From Amycolatopsis oliviviridis (GTDB lineage: Bacteria; Actinomycetota; Actinomycetes; Mycobacteriales; Pseudonocardiaceae): a stretch of DNA of 64,000 bases. How positions within the stretch are numbered: the first letter of the stretch is position 1; every line of letters starts with the position of its first letter. Location: positions 303,702 through 367,701 of the forward strand of contig NZ_BNAY01000006.1 in assembly GCF_014654365.1 (NCBI RefSeq), given 5' to 3'. Below the pieces are notes generated by a model. The model had not been told where the DNA came from. It ran no database searches and saw only the letters and a list, made by a program, of their open reading frames with translations. Made by a program: the position numbers and the translations under genes. Of the stretch, positions 17,043-25,338 are shown one piece after another.

Positions 17043-18749
17043 CTACCGCCGAAGCGCGGCGGGCGCGTCCGCCGGAACCGAAGGGTTCTTCGGCGCGATC
17101 GGCTCCAGGCGGGCGTACGCCGAGTCCTGCGACGGCCGATTGTCCTTTTCGCCCTTGTTGGGCCACAACGAGAACGCCCGCTCGGCCTGCGCGGTGATGG
17201 TCAGCGAGGGGTTCACGCCGAGGTTGGCCGTGATCGCCGATCCATCCACAATGGACAGACCGGGATAGTTGAAGACCCGGTGGTAGGGGTCGATCACGCC
17301 GTTGTCGGCCGCGGTGCCGATCGGGGCGCCGCCGATGAAATGCGCTGTCAACGGGATGTCGAAGATCTCGCCCCAGGTGCCGCCCGCCATCCCGCCGATG
17401 CGCTCGGCGGTGCGGAGGTTGGCCTCGTGCCCGGCGGGGATGAAGCTGGGGTTCGGCTCGCCGTGGCCCTGTTTGGAGGTGTACTTGCGGCGGCCGAAGA
17501 GGCCGGGCTTGGTGTAGGTGGTGATGGAGTTGTCGAGGCTCTGCATCACCAGCAGGATCACCGTGCGCTCGCTCCAGCGGTAGCCGTTGAGCAGGCGGAC
17601 CGTCTGGACCGGGTGCTTGAGCATGAAGTTCACGGCCTGGCGCCAGCGCGGGACCGCCGAATCGCCTTCGGTGGCGATGGTCTGGAGCAAGCTCATCGCG
17701 TTGCTGCCCTTGCCGTAGCGGACGGGCTCGATATGCGTGTTGTCGTCGGGGTGGATCGACGACGTGATCGCGACGCCGCGGCTGAAGTTCCGCTCCTCGT
17801 CGACCGAGGTGCGGGCGGCGCCGATGATGGCCTCGGAGTTGGTGCGGGTCAGCTCGCCGAGCCGCGGCGAGAGCTTCGGCAGCTTGGCGGTGTCGCGCAT
17901 GCTGTGGAGCAGGTTCTGCGTGCCCCAGGTGCCCGCGGCGAGCACCACCTGCGCGGCTGTGAGCTTGTGCCGGAACTTCCGCGAGGTGGTCCCGGTCTTC
18001 TTGATGCTCACCTCGTACCCACCTGCGTTCAGCGGGCTGATCGCGCTCACGGTGGTGAGCGGGATGACCTGCGCGCCGTCCTTCTCCGCGAGGTAGAGGT
18101 AGTTCTTGACCAGCGTGTTCTTGGCGCCGACGCGGCAGCCGGTCATACAGGCGCCGCATTCGGTGCAGCCGGTGCGCGCCGGGCCCGCGCCGCCGAAGTA
18201 CGGGTCCTCGCTGCGCTCCCCCGGCTTGCCGAAGTACACGCCGACCGGGGTCGGGTGGTACGACTCCGGGACGCCCATGTCCGCGGCGACGCCCTTCATC
18301 ACGACGTCCGACGGCGTGACGCTGGGGTTGGTGACGACGCCCAGCATGCGGCTGGCCTGGTCGTAGTGCGGGCCGAGTTCGGACTCCCAGTCGGTGATGT
18401 GGGACCACTGCGGGTCGACGTAGAACGGCTTCAGCGGGCGGTACAGCGTGTTCGCGTAGACCAGCGAGCCGCCGCCGACGCCCGCGCCGGCGAGCACCAT
18501 GACGTCCTTGAGCATGTGGATGCGCTGGATGCCGAAGCAACCGACCTGGGGCGCCCAGACGTAGCGGCGAAGGTCCCAGGACGTCTTCGCGAACTCGTCG
18601 TCGGCGAAGCGACGGCCCGCCTCGATGACGGCGACGCGATAGCCCTTCTCCGTCAGGCGGAGGGCAGCGACACTGCCGCCGAACCCGGAACCGACGACGA
18701 TCACGTCGTAGTCGAAGTCGTCTTCAGTGGTGGTGTTACTGGCAGTCAC
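17043..18749 (-). CDS. GMC oxidoreductase, cholesterol-oxidase-like (ChoD/Rv3409c type)
   Basis: A 568-residue FAD oxidoreductase. The dinucleotide motif is VIVVGSGFGGSVAALRL near the N-terminus, followed by AGAGVGGGSLVYANT, and the C-terminal active-site region has HFIGGAPIGTAADNGVIDPY. A cysteine cluster, TGCTECGACMTGCRVGAKNT (C-x2-C-x2-C-x3-C), looks ferredoxin-like and is shared with the mycobacterial ChoD group. The GTG at 18749 gives the family length. Its position upstream of guaB3-guaB matches the mycobacterial Rv3409c-Rv3411c order. Sterol oxidation is unproven; it may act on another alcohol. Confidence 0.88.
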   Translation of the reverse strand: MTASNTTTEDDFDYDVIVVGSGFGGSVAALRLTEKGYRVAVIEAGRRFADDEFAKTSWDLRRYVWAPQVGCFGIQRIHMLKDVMVLAGAGVGGGSLVYANTLYRPLKPFYVDPQWSHITDWESELGPHYDQASRMLGVVTNPSVTPSDVVMKGVAADMGVPESYHPTPVGVYFGKPGERSEDPYFGGAGPARTGCTECGACMTGCRVGAKNTLVKNYLYLAEKDGAQVIPLTTVSAISPLNAGGYEVSIKKTGTTSRKFRHKLTAAQVVLAAGTWGTQNLLHSMRDTAKLPKLSPRLGELTRTNSEAIIGAARTSVDEERNFSRGVAITSSIHPDDNTHIEPVRYGKGSNAMSLLQTIATEGDSAVPRWRQAVNFMLKHPVQTVRLLNGYRWSERTVILLVMQSLDNSITTYTKPGLFGRRKYTSKQGHGEPNPSFIPAGHEANLRTAERIGGMAGGTWGEIFDIPLTAHFIGGAPIGTAADNGVIDPYHRVFNYPGLSIVDGSAITANLGVNPSLTITAQAERAFSLWPNKGEKDNRPSQDSAYARLEPIAPKNPSVPADAPAALRR

Positions 18750-18822
18750 ACCCTCGACTGTAACCCCGGCCACCCCTTCTGACCAGAGGTAAGTTACTCG
18801 CCGGTTACCTTTCGCCTGGTGC

Positions 18823-19380
18823 ATGCTCGGACCGGTGATCGACGAGTTCGCGAAGGAATACCTGCACAGTGACCTGCGAGAGATCCGCGAAACGATGCTG
18901 CGGAAGCTCGACGGGCTGTCCGAGTACGACATCCGCCGTCCCCTGACCTCGACGGGCACCAACCTGCTCGGACTGGTCAAGCATCTGGCGACGTGGGAGG
19001 CCCGGTACTTCGGCGAGGTCTTCGGCCGGCCGTATCCCGAGGCCGTCCCCGAGCGTGGCACCGACCTGTGGGCGACGGAGCACGAGACCCGCGAGGAGAT
19101 CGCGGACTTCTACCGGCGTGTCTGGGAGCACTCCGACGCGACCATCGCCGCCCTCGCCGTCGATTCGCCCGGCCATGTGCCGTGGTGGCCGCGTCCGGAC
19201 GTGAAGCTGTTCAACGTCCTGGTCCACATTCTCACCGAGACCAACCGGCACGCCGGGCACGCCGACATCCTGCGGGAGCAACTGGACGGCACGGTCGAGG
19301 CGCCCGGCAAGGACACCGCCTACTGGGAGACCCGGCGGACGGAGATCGAACGCGCCGCCCAGGCCGCCGCGCGACTTTAG
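18823..19380 (+). CDS. DinB-family (DUF664-like) protein
   Basis: A 185-residue DinB-fold protein. The putative metal-ligand histidines lie in LGLVKHLATWEARYF (about 47-61) and in NRHAGHADILREQL (about 140-152). It is divergent from the GMC oxidoreductase, with 73 bases between starts, and lacks a clear ribosome site. The end of the gene runs into a modular repeat: the last codons (AARL) and the TAG stop come from GCGACTTTAG, so the native C-terminus may have been altered. The substrate is unknown. Confidence 0.85.
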   Translation: MLGPVIDEFAKEYLHSDLREIRETMLRKLDGLSEYDIRRPLTSTGTNLLGLVKHLATWEARYFGEVFGRPYPEAVPERGTDLWATEHETREEIADFYRRVWEHSDATIAALAVDSPGHVPWWPRPDVKLFNVLVHILTETNRHAGHADILREQLDGTVEAPGKDTAYWETRRTEIERAAQAAARL

Positions 19381-19399
19381 CGGGCTAAACGCGAAACTG
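19370..19399. repeat. Modular repeat copy forming the DinB stop codon
   Basis: Asymmetric copy with core TTAG at 19377-19380, left arm GCGACTTTAG and right arm CTAAACGCG around CGGG. The TAG is the stop of the DinB gene. Confidence 0.85.
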
Positions 19400-19448
19400 G
19401 AGGGGCGCCTGGGACTGCTGGGGCCACTGGGGCACCTGAGCACAAAAC

Positions 19449-19488
19449 GGCCCGGATCGCGTTTAGCGGGCTAAACGCGATCCGGGCC
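19449..19488. terminator. Symmetric modular repeat extended into an 18-bp hairpin
   Basis: A perfect 12-nt-arm copy (GATCGCGTTTAG around CGGG) is extended by flanking GGCCCG to a perfect 18-bp stem with a 4-nt loop. It sits between the converging DinB gene and guaB3 and probably serves as a bidirectional terminator. Confidence 0.75.
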
Positions 19489-19500
19489 GGGGAGCGAGCG

Positions 19501-20634
19501 TCAGCGGCGGACGGTCAGGCCCACCCGCTGGAACTCCTTCAGGTCCGAGTAGCCCGTCTTCGCCATCGCGCGGCGAAGCGCGCCGAAGAGGTTCACGACG
19601 CCCTCAGCGTCCGAAGACGGCCCGAACAGCAGCGTCTTCAGGTCGACGGCGTAGTCCGGCCCCAGAGCCACGCGCGAACGCGGCAGCGACGGGTGCGCGG
19701 CCGCCGACGTCCAGTAGAGCCCCTGCCCCGGCGCCTCGGAGGCGGCGGCCAGCGGCGCGCCCAGCATGACCGCGTCGGCACCGCAGGCGATGGCCTTGGC
19801 GATGTCGCCGGACACGCTCATCCCGCCGTCGGCGAGCACGTGCACGTACCGGCCACCGGTCTCGTCGAGGTAGTCCCGGCGCGCGGCGGCGGCGTCGACG
19901 ATCGCGGTCGCCATCGGCGTCCCGATCCCGAGCACGCTGTCGGTGCTCGTCACGCCGCGGCTCGCGCCGTGCCCGACGATGACGCCGGCCGCGCCGGTGC
20001 GCATCAGGTGCATCGCGGTGCGGTAGTCGCTGACGCCGCCCGCGATCACCGGGACGTCGAGGCGCCCGATGAAGTCCTTCAGGTCCAGCGGCTCGGCGTC
20101 ACGCTGGACGTGCTCCGCGGAGATGATCGTGCCCTGCACGACCAGGATCTCGACGCCCGCCGCCAGCAGGTCCGGCGTGAGCTCGGCGGCGTGCTGCGGG
20201 CTGACCCGGGCGGCCACGGTGACGCCGGACTCGCGGACGGTCTTGATGGCCTCGGTCAGCAGGTCCAGCCGGATCGGGGCGGAGTGCAGTTCCTGCAGCT
20301 CGCGCACGATCGCGGTCGGGTCCTCGGTGTCTTCGGCGGCCCGGACGAGGCGGAAGATCGCCTCCTCGACGTTCGGGTGCCGGGCCCAGAGCCCTTCGGC
20401 GTTGAGGACGCCCAGCCCGCCGAGCTCGCCGACGGCCACCGCGGTACCCGGCGACACGATCGCGTCGGTGGGGTGCGTGACCAGCGGCAACTCGAACCGG
20501 TACGCGTCGATCTGCCAGGCGGTGGACACGACCGAAGACGACCGGGTGCGCCGCGACGGCACGATCTCCACGTCATCGAGGTCATACGCCCGCCGCGCGG
20601 TGCGGCCCATGCCGATCTCGACCAGATCCCGCAC
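19501..20634 (-). CDS. guaB3: GuaB3-family IMP dehydrogenase-related protein
   Basis: A 377-residue TIM-barrel protein of the IMPDH/GMP reductase family without CBS domains. Characteristic pieces are EIGMGRTARRAYDLDDVEIV at the start, VIAGGVSDYRTAMHLMRTG for phosphate binding and VLADGGMSVSGDIAKAIACG. The GTG at 20634 follows GAAGGGA. Adjacent guaB encodes the true IMPDH, as in mycobacteria (guaB3-guaB2). I recall reports of GuaB3 proteins acting as GMP reductases, which would make this a purine salvage enzyme opposing guaB/guaA. Confidence 0.92.
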   Translation of the reverse strand: MRDLVEIGMGRTARRAYDLDDVEIVPSRRTRSSSVVSTAWQIDAYRFELPLVTHPTDAIVSPGTAVAVGELGGLGVLNAEGLWARHPNVEEAIFRLVRAAEDTEDPTAIVRELQELHSAPIRLDLLTEAIKTVRESGVTVAARVSPQHAAELTPDLLAAGVEILVVQGTIISAEHVQRDAEPLDLKDFIGRLDVPVIAGGVSDYRTAMHLMRTGAAGVIVGHGASRGVTSTDSVLGIGTPMATAIVDAAAARRDYLDETGGRYVHVLADGGMSVSGDIAKAIACGADAVMLGAPLAAASEAPGQGLYWTSAAAHPSLPRSRVALGPDYAVDLKTLLFGPSSDAEGVVNLFGALRRAMAKTGYSDLKEFQRVGLTVRR

Positions 20635-20751
20635 GTCAAGTCCCTTCTCAACGACGACCGTTACACCCCATTGTCGCTAGGCCGCGTGGGTGACCTGCGA
20701 CGGGGCTCCCGAACCGGGCCCGAAGTCACACCAGCCCCACTCGCCCCACCC

Positions 20752-20785
20752 GTTTCGCGTTTAGGGGGCTAAAGTCGCGCGGGTG
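20752..20785. repeat. Modular repeat copy
   Basis: Single copy with core TTAG at 20761-20764: left arm TCGCGTTTAG and right arm CTAAAGTCGC around GGGG. It lies between guaB3 and the DUF3574 gene, just past the end of the latter. Confidence 0.85.
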
Positions 20786-20805
20786 GGGCCGGTGGGGCAC
20801 GTGGG

Positions 20806-21291
20806 TCAGAAGGAGACCTTCTCCACGGAGTCGGTCCGGAGGACGGATTCCTGCGCGAAGGCGGCCTTGTAGGCGGTCCGGATCTCTTCGAGCTCGCGGT
20901 TCGCGTCGCGGTCGCTGAACGGGTACACGACGACGATCACCTTCGACTTCTCCCGCGAGACGACCCCGTCCGAACCACGCCACTGGCCGCGTCCGGTCAG
21001 CTCGGTGAACCCGTCCGGGAACCTCGGCGTGACGACCTTGTCGGTGAACGCGGCGAACTCGGCGTCGGTCAGCTCCCCGCCACCCGGCTTCGTCGTGCCG
21101 AAGTACAGCTCGGTGCGCTTCCACAGCTCACCCGGCGACGCCTGGAGACCGGCGGCTTCGACGGACTGAGGCGTGGCGGGCGCGGCCGAAGCGCTGGGGA
21201 CGGCCGAAGCCGCCACCCCGCCACCGAGCCCGAGGGCCGCGGCGGCGAAGACGGCCAGCGCGGTCCGGCGCGACGCAGGCGAAAAAGACAT
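20806..21291 (-). CDS. Secreted DUF3574 protein
   Basis: A 161-residue protein with a Sec signal peptide (RRTALAVFAAAALGLGGG, cleavage likely near ASA-APA at about 37). A compact domain of DUF3574 type follows, with WKRTELYFGTTKPGGGELTD, VTPRFPDGFTELTGRGQW and KVIVVVYPFSDRDANREL. The function of the family is unknown. Its ATG and ribosome site (GGGAGGAACCGG) lie inside the stem of the hairpin that terminates guaB, and codons 2-4 (TCT TTT TCG) form that terminator's T run. Expression may thus depend on readthrough from guaB or on opening of the hairpin. Confidence 0.85.
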   Translation of the reverse strand: MSFSPASRRTALAVFAAAALGLGGGVAASAVPSASAAPATPQSVEAAGLQASPGELWKRTELYFGTTKPGGGELTDAEFAAFTDKVVTPRFPDGFTELTGRGQWRGSDGVVSREKSKVIVVVYPFSDRDANRELEEIRTAYKAAFAQESVLRTDSVEKVSF

Positions 21292-21350
21292 CCGGTTCCT
21301 CCCAGGAGACTTGATCAGCGGACCAAGTCTCCCGGGAACGGAACCGGATG
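21289..21350 (-). terminator. guaB terminator hairpin overlapping the DUF3574 start
   Basis: On the minus strand a stem of about 25 bp runs from CATCCGGTTCC through GGGAGACTTG, a ten-base loop, then CAAGTCTCC and GGAGGAACCGGATG. Only one G-T-type mismatch and a two-base bulge interrupt it. It is followed at once by TCTTTTTCG. The downstream arm contains both the ribosome site and the ATG of the DUF3574 gene. Confidence 0.8.
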
Positions 21351-21372
21351 GGTAAGTGTCCTCAAGGGCGGA

Positions 21373-22884
21373 CTAACGGGTGGTGTAGTTCGGCGCCTCG
21401 ACGGTCATCGTGATGTCGTGCGGATGGCTCTCCTTGAGCCCGGCCGCGGTGATCCGCACCAGCTGCGCCTCCTGCAGCTCGGGGATCGTCGACGCGCCCG
21501 CGTAGCCCATCCCGGACCGCAACCCGCCCACCAGCTGGTGGACGACGTTCGCGAGCGGCCCGCGGAACGGGATCCGCCCCTCGATGCCCTCGGGGACCAG
21601 TTTGTCCTCGCTCAGGACGTCGTCCTGGGCGTAGCGGTCCTTCGAGTAGGACTTCGCCTCGCCGCGCGACTGCATGGCGCCCAGCGAGCCCATGCCGCGG
21701 TATGTCTTGAACTGTTTGCCGTTGACCAGGATCAGGTCTCCGGGCGATTCGGCGGTGCCCGCGAGCAGGCTGCCGAGCATCACCGTGGACGCGCCGGACG
21801 CGATCGCCTTCGCGATGTCGCCCGAGTACTGGATGCCGCCGTCGCCGATGACCGGGATCCCGGCCGGGCGGGCCGCCTGGTCGGCCTCGTAGATCGCGGA
21901 GATCTGCGGGACGCCGACCCCGGCGACGATGCGGGTGGTGCAGATGGAGCCTGGGCCGACACCGACCTTGATCCCGTCCGCGCCCGCTTCCACCAGCGCC
22001 TGCGCGCCGGCCCGGGTCGCGACGTTGCCACCGACGATGTCGACGGTTTCGCCCAGTTCCTTCTTCAGCAGCGCGACGGTCTCGACGACGGCGCGGGAGT
22101 GCCCGTGCGCGGTGTCGACCATCAGCACGTCCACCCCGGCGTCGGCCAGCGCCATCGCGCGCTTGTGCCCGTCCGGCCCGACACCGACGGCGGCACCGAC
22201 GATCAGGCGGCCGTTGGTGTCCTTGGAGGCGTTGGGGTACTGCTCGGTCTTGACGAAGTCCTTGACCGTGATCAGCCCGCGCAGCTTGCCCGCGCCGTCG
22301 ACGATCGGCAGCTTCTCGATCTTGTGGCGGCGCAGCAGCCCGAGCGCGGCCTCCGCGGTGACCCCGACCTGCGCGGTGACCAGCGGCGGCTTCGTCATCA
22401 CCTCGTGCACCGCACGCGTGTGGTCGACCTCGAACCGCATGTCGCGGTTGGTGATGATGCCCACCAGCGTCCCGGCGGCGTCCGTCACCGGCACACCGGA
22501 GATCCGGAACCGCGCGCACAGGGCGTCGACCTCGGCGAGGGTGTCCTCCGGCGAGCACGTGACCGGATCGGTCACCATGCCCGCTTCGGAACGCTTCACG
22601 ACCTCGACGGCGGACGCCTGGTCGTCGATCGGCAGGTTGCGCTGCAGCACCCCCATCCCGCCCTGGCGCGCCATGGCGATCGCCATCCGGCCTTCGGTGA
22701 CCGTGTCCATGGCGGCGGAGACCAGCGGGATGTTCAGGGTGACGTTGCGGGAGAGCCGGGTGCGGGTGCTGACCGCACTGGGCACCACATCGGACTCGGC
22801 CGGCAGCAGCAGCACGTCGTCGAAGGTCAGCCCGAGCATGGCGAACTTGCTCGGGACGGGGGCGGTGACGCTGTCGCTGGTCAT
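21373..22884 (-). CDS. guaB: Inosine-5'-monophosphate dehydrogenase
   Basis: A 503-residue enzyme oxidising IMP to XMP with NAD+, the committed step to GMP. The TIM barrel begins LGLTFDDVLLLPAESDVVPS. Two CBS domains are inserted at about 105-220 (VTDAAGTLVGIITNRDMRF, VDGAGKLRGLITVKDFVKT). The catalytic loop is GPGSICTTRIVAGVGVPQ with the active Cys, and the flap ends in GGLRSGMGYAGA. The ATG at 22884 follows AGGAAGG. A strong hairpin at 21289-21350 terminates it. Its 5' leader holds another inverted repeat (about 22923-22949). Confidence 0.98.
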   Translation of the reverse strand: MTSDSVTAPVPSKFAMLGLTFDDVLLLPAESDVVPSAVSTRTRLSRNVTLNIPLVSAAMDTVTEGRMAIAMARQGGMGVLQRNLPIDDQASAVEVVKRSEAGMVTDPVTCSPEDTLAEVDALCARFRISGVPVTDAAGTLVGIITNRDMRFEVDHTRAVHEVMTKPPLVTAQVGVTAEAALGLLRRHKIEKLPIVDGAGKLRGLITVKDFVKTEQYPNASKDTNGRLIVGAAVGVGPDGHKRAMALADAGVDVLMVDTAHGHSRAVVETVALLKKELGETVDIVGGNVATRAGAQALVEAGADGIKVGVGPGSICTTRIVAGVGVPQISAIYEADQAARPAGIPVIGDGGIQYSGDIAKAIASGASTVMLGSLLAGTAESPGDLILVNGKQFKTYRGMGSLGAMQSRGEAKSYSKDRYAQDDVLSEDKLVPEGIEGRIPFRGPLANVVHQLVGGLRSGMGYAGASTIPELQEAQLVRITAAGLKESHPHDITMTVEAPNYTTR

Positions 22885-22922
22885 AGCAGGCGAAGGGCCT
22901 TCCTAGCGGTGACTAATGAGAG

Positions 22923-22949
22923 CCGCCGTGGCTTGTGACAACACGGCGG
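22923..22949 (-). promoter_or_regulatory. Inverted repeat in the guaB leader
   Basis: CCGCCGTG and CACGGCGG arms (about 8-9 bp) separated by a short loop (TTGTCACAAG on the minus strand) lie about 40 bases upstream of guaB. It could be an RNA leader hairpin or a protein site in the guaB/DUF5319 divergent region. No known riboswitch is recognised. Confidence 0.4.
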
Positions 22950-23019
22950 GGGCCTGCCCCTCATGATATCCGGGCCGGGCGGCCGCCCGGCCCGGGTGGG
23001 CGCCCGGTAGCGTGCAGGC

Positions 23020-23406
23020 GTGCCGCAAGATGCGTTGCCCCCAGACCCGTTCGCGGATGACCCGGACGACCCGGCCCGCGCGTTCATCGACGACGCCGAC
23101 CGGCTGGACGAGCCGATCAGCGACGAAGAGCGCACCGAGTTGCTGGCCGACCTCTCAGATCTCGCCGTCTACCAGGCGCTTCTCGAACCGCGCGGGGTAC
23201 GCGGGATCGTGGTCGACTGCGGTGAATGCGACGAACCCCACTATCACGACTGGCATCTGCTGCGCGCCAGTCTCGAGCAGCTGCTCGCCGACGGCCGCAT
23301 GCGGCCGCACGAGCCCGCTTTCGATCCGAACCCCGGTGACTATGTGAGCTGGGACTACTGCCGCGGCTTCGCGGACGGTGTCACGGCCAACGAGAGCGCC
23401 TACTGA
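23020..23406 (+). CDS. DUF5319 protein (Rv3412-like)
   Basis: A 128-residue acidic cytoplasmic protein. A Pro/Asp-rich N-terminus precedes a compact domain with a possible metal or redox motif, VVDCGECDEPHYHDWHLL (C-x2-C plus clustered His), and ends DYVSWDYCRGFADGVTANES. It starts at a GTG and is divergent from guaB. Conserved order guaB-DUF5319-rsdA-sigD matches mycobacteria (Rv3411c-Rv3414c). The function is unknown. A modular repeat begins within its TGA stop. Confidence 0.85.
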   Translation: MPQDALPPDPFADDPDDPARAFIDDADRLDEPISDEERTELLADLSDLAVYQALLEPRGVRGIVVDCGECDEPHYHDWHLLRASLEQLLADGRMRPHEPAFDPNPGDYVSWDYCRGFADGVTANESAY

Positions 23407-23432
23407 TCGCGTTTAGCCCGCTAAACGCGATC
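23405..23432. repeat. Symmetric modular repeat copy
   Basis: A perfect copy: GATCGCGTTTAG, centre CCCG, then the exact reverse complement of the first arm. It overlaps the DUF5319 stop codon and lies between converging genes. A second, independent terminator follows directly. Confidence 0.88.
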
Positions 23433-23433
23433 T

Positions 23434-23463
23434 GGGCCTGGTGAGATCTCTCTCACCAGGCCC
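23434..23463. terminator. Bidirectional terminator between DUF5319 gene and rsdA
   Basis: A perfect 12-bp stem (GGGCCTGGTGAG with its complement) and six-base loop is followed by TTT on the plus strand, between two converging genes. Confidence 0.8.
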
Positions 23464-23481
23464 TTTCGGCGTTCTGGGGTG

Positions 23482-24429
23482 TCAGTTCGTCTCTTGGACC
23501 GCGCCCGGCGCCTGCGCTCCGGCACCTGGCGTCGGCTCGTTACGCGAGCCACCGGGGTCGTTGCCCGAGGCAGGCGGAGTCGTCGACGTCGTGGGCGGCG
23601 GCGGTTCGCTGGACGAGGTCGGCGGGGTCGGGCTGGGAGTCGTGGTGCCCGGCAGGCTCGTGCCGGGGTTGCCGCCTCCGGGCAGCGACGTCGGCGGAGC
23701 CGTCGGCTGCGGAGTGGGCGGCGGAGTCGTCGCGACCGGCGTCTGCGTCGGCGACTGCTGATCCGACGGCAGCGGCTGCTGACCGGGGTTCTGCAGCTGG
23801 GCACTCAGCTGGCGGTGCTGCTCGAGCAGCTGATCGCGGTTTTCGTCGTCGGTCACCTGGCTCAGCGCGGCCTGCGCCTCGTCGAGCGCCTTGCGCGCGT
23901 CGTCGAGGCGCCCGCCGGCGAGCGCGAGGTTGGCCTTCTCCAGATCGAGTTTGGCCGCGGCGGCGGCCTCGACCGACCGGGCGTGGTCGGCGTAAAGCAC
24001 CTTGGTCAGGCCCCAGAGCGTGTCACCAGGCTGCGCGTCCTTCGCGGCGAGACCGGTACCGGCGAAGGCGATGGCCAGGACGGCCGCGGCGGCGGCCACC
24101 GGGACCAGCAGCCGGCGTCTTCCCCCGTGTTTGCGGGCGAGCGCGGCGGTCTTCACGGTGACGACGGCGGTGTCGACGTCGACGAGCTCCGCGAGCGGCT
24201 CGCTGTCGATGTCACGCCGCCAGGCCAGCAGCAGCGCGTTGAGCTCCTGATCGCCGAGGTCGTCGGCCATCTTCGGGTCCGAGCCACCGAGGGCGTCGAG
24301 CAGCGCGTCATCGGCCTGAACGGCCGACAGATCAGCGGCGAACTCGGCTTCGGAGGACGTCAGCCCTCTCTCGAAGGCCGTCAGTTCACGATCGGTCCCA
24401 GGGGAGAACCGATGGTCGCGGTCGGTCAC
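23482..24429 (-). CDS. rsdA: Anti-sigma-D factor
   Basis: A 315-residue membrane anti-sigma factor. The cytoplasmic N-terminus (about 25-95), with ADDLGDQELNALLLAWRRDI and LAELVDVDTAVVTVKTA, matches the RsdA sigma-binding domain. A single membrane helix (about 108-127, LLVPVAAAAAVLAIAFAGTG) leads to an extracellular coiled-coil-like region and a long Pro/Thr/Ser-rich tail. The GTG start follows GAGGAGGTGATC directly at the sigD stop (TGA then GTG), so translation is coupled. By analogy with mycobacteria, it sequesters SigD until proteolysis. Confidence 0.93.
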   Translation of the reverse strand: MTDRDHRFSPGTDRELTAFERGLTSSEAEFAADLSAVQADDALLDALGGSDPKMADDLGDQELNALLLAWRRDIDSEPLAELVDVDTAVVTVKTAALARKHGGRRRLLVPVAAAAAVLAIAFAGTGLAAKDAQPGDTLWGLTKVLYADHARSVEAAAAAKLDLEKANLALAGGRLDDARKALDEAQAALSQVTDDENRDQLLEQHRQLSAQLQNPGQQPLPSDQQSPTQTPVATTPPPTPQPTAPPTSLPGGGNPGTSLPGTTTPSPTPPTSSSEPPPPTTSTTPPASGNDPGGSRNEPTPGAGAQAPGAVQETN

Positions 24430-25011
24430 TCAGATCACCTCCTCAGCGGCCAGAACCTTACGTAGGCGCGCCAAGGCGCGATGCTGGGCCACCCGGACGG
24501 CGCCGGGGGTGGACCCCACGGCCTCGGCCGTCTCTTCGGCGGACAATCCCACGACCACGCGCAGGACCACGATCTCACGCTGCTTGTCGGGCAGGACGCG
24601 CAGCAGCTGCGACATGCGCTCGTTCAGCTCGCCCTGGAGGGCACGCTGCTCGGGGCCGACGCCGCCCTCGACCTCGTCGGGGACTTCGGCGACCGGCTCG
24701 GCGCGGTTGCGGGCCGCGGCGCGATGCGCGTCGGCCACCTTGTGCTGGGCGATCCCGTAGACGAAGGCCAGGAACGGGCGGCCCTGATCACGGTACGAAG
24801 GCAATGCCGTGAGCACCGCGAGACACACCTCCTGAGCAACGTCGTCTGCGGAAGCGAACGAACGCTCCTGCCTGCCAACCCGAGCGCGGCAGTACCGCAC
24901 TACCAAAGGACGGATGGCCGCCAGCAACCGCTCGACCGCTTGAGGATCACCCTCAACAGCAGCGGCGACCGGCTCATCCAGTCCGTCCCCCACATTGGCC
25001 ATCGCAGACAA
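24430..25011 (-). CDS. sigD: ECF sigma factor SigD/ShbA
   Basis: A 193-residue ECF sigma factor. Region 2 includes VVRYCRARVG, SADDVAQEVCLAVLTALPSY and PFLAFVYGIAQHKVADAHRA. Region 4 includes LPDKQREIVVLRVVVGLSAE and GSTPGAVRVAQHRALARLRK. The sequence is strikingly like mycobacterial SigD and streptomycete ShbA, and the immediately following rsdA confirms the pair. The start is uncertain: TTG at 25011, or ATG three codons in. In streptomycetes the orthologue drives expression of the principal sigma factor (recalled knowledge). Confidence 0.95.
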   Translation of the reverse strand: MSAMANVGDGLDEPVAAAVEGDPQAVERLLAAIRPLVVRYCRARVGRQERSFASADDVAQEVCLAVLTALPSYRDQGRPFLAFVYGIAQHKVADAHRAAARNRAEPVAEVPDEVEGGVGPEQRALQGELNERMSQLLRVLPDKQREIVVLRVVVGLSAEETAEAVGSTPGAVRVAQHRALARLRKVLAAEEVI

Positions 25012-25188
25012 CAGTCCCAGTGTTACGTATAGGCGTGCAAAGAGTCCGGCGTGTGACTTCGGGGGCCACTACCGGTGACAGCTACCGTACCGCCCGGCCC
25101 GCCGCCTTTCGTTGACGGCCGTCATCGGCGTGCCGCCATTCGGCGAACACGCTGAAATCCGGGTCTTCGCCGGTTCCCTTCGCTCATG

Positions 25189-25202
25189 GTCGAAATTTCG
25201 AC
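25189..25202. promoter_or_regulatory. Perfect 14-bp palindrome, possible operator
   Basis: GTCGAAATTTCGAC reads the same on both strands and is AT-rich in a GC-rich genome. It lies about 180 bases upstream of sigD. It is not a LexA box as usually written (TCGAAC with GTTCGA). Confidence 0.45.
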
Positions 25203-25310
25203 GAGCCGGAACACAGCGGGGTACGACGATCCGCCCGGAGGCGGACGCGCTCGGGCAAGAGTGCCCGAGCGGTGAGCATAAAAGCGCGAAGCGTGACAGG
25301 AAACACAGGT

Positions 25311-25338
25311 ACGGGCCAGGGGTACTCCCCCGGCCCGT
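25311..25338 (-). terminator. Terminator-like hairpin after the bldM-like gene
   Basis: Arms ACGGGCCAGGGG and CCCCCGGCCCGT pair over 12 positions with one mismatch around a TAC-type loop. It lies about 47 bases past the last in-frame stop of the bldM-like gene. Confidence 0.6.

Noticed and set aside
16320..18782. 820-residue frame opposite the MDMPI and GMC genes
   Set aside because: Antisense shadow of two clearly recognised enzymes.
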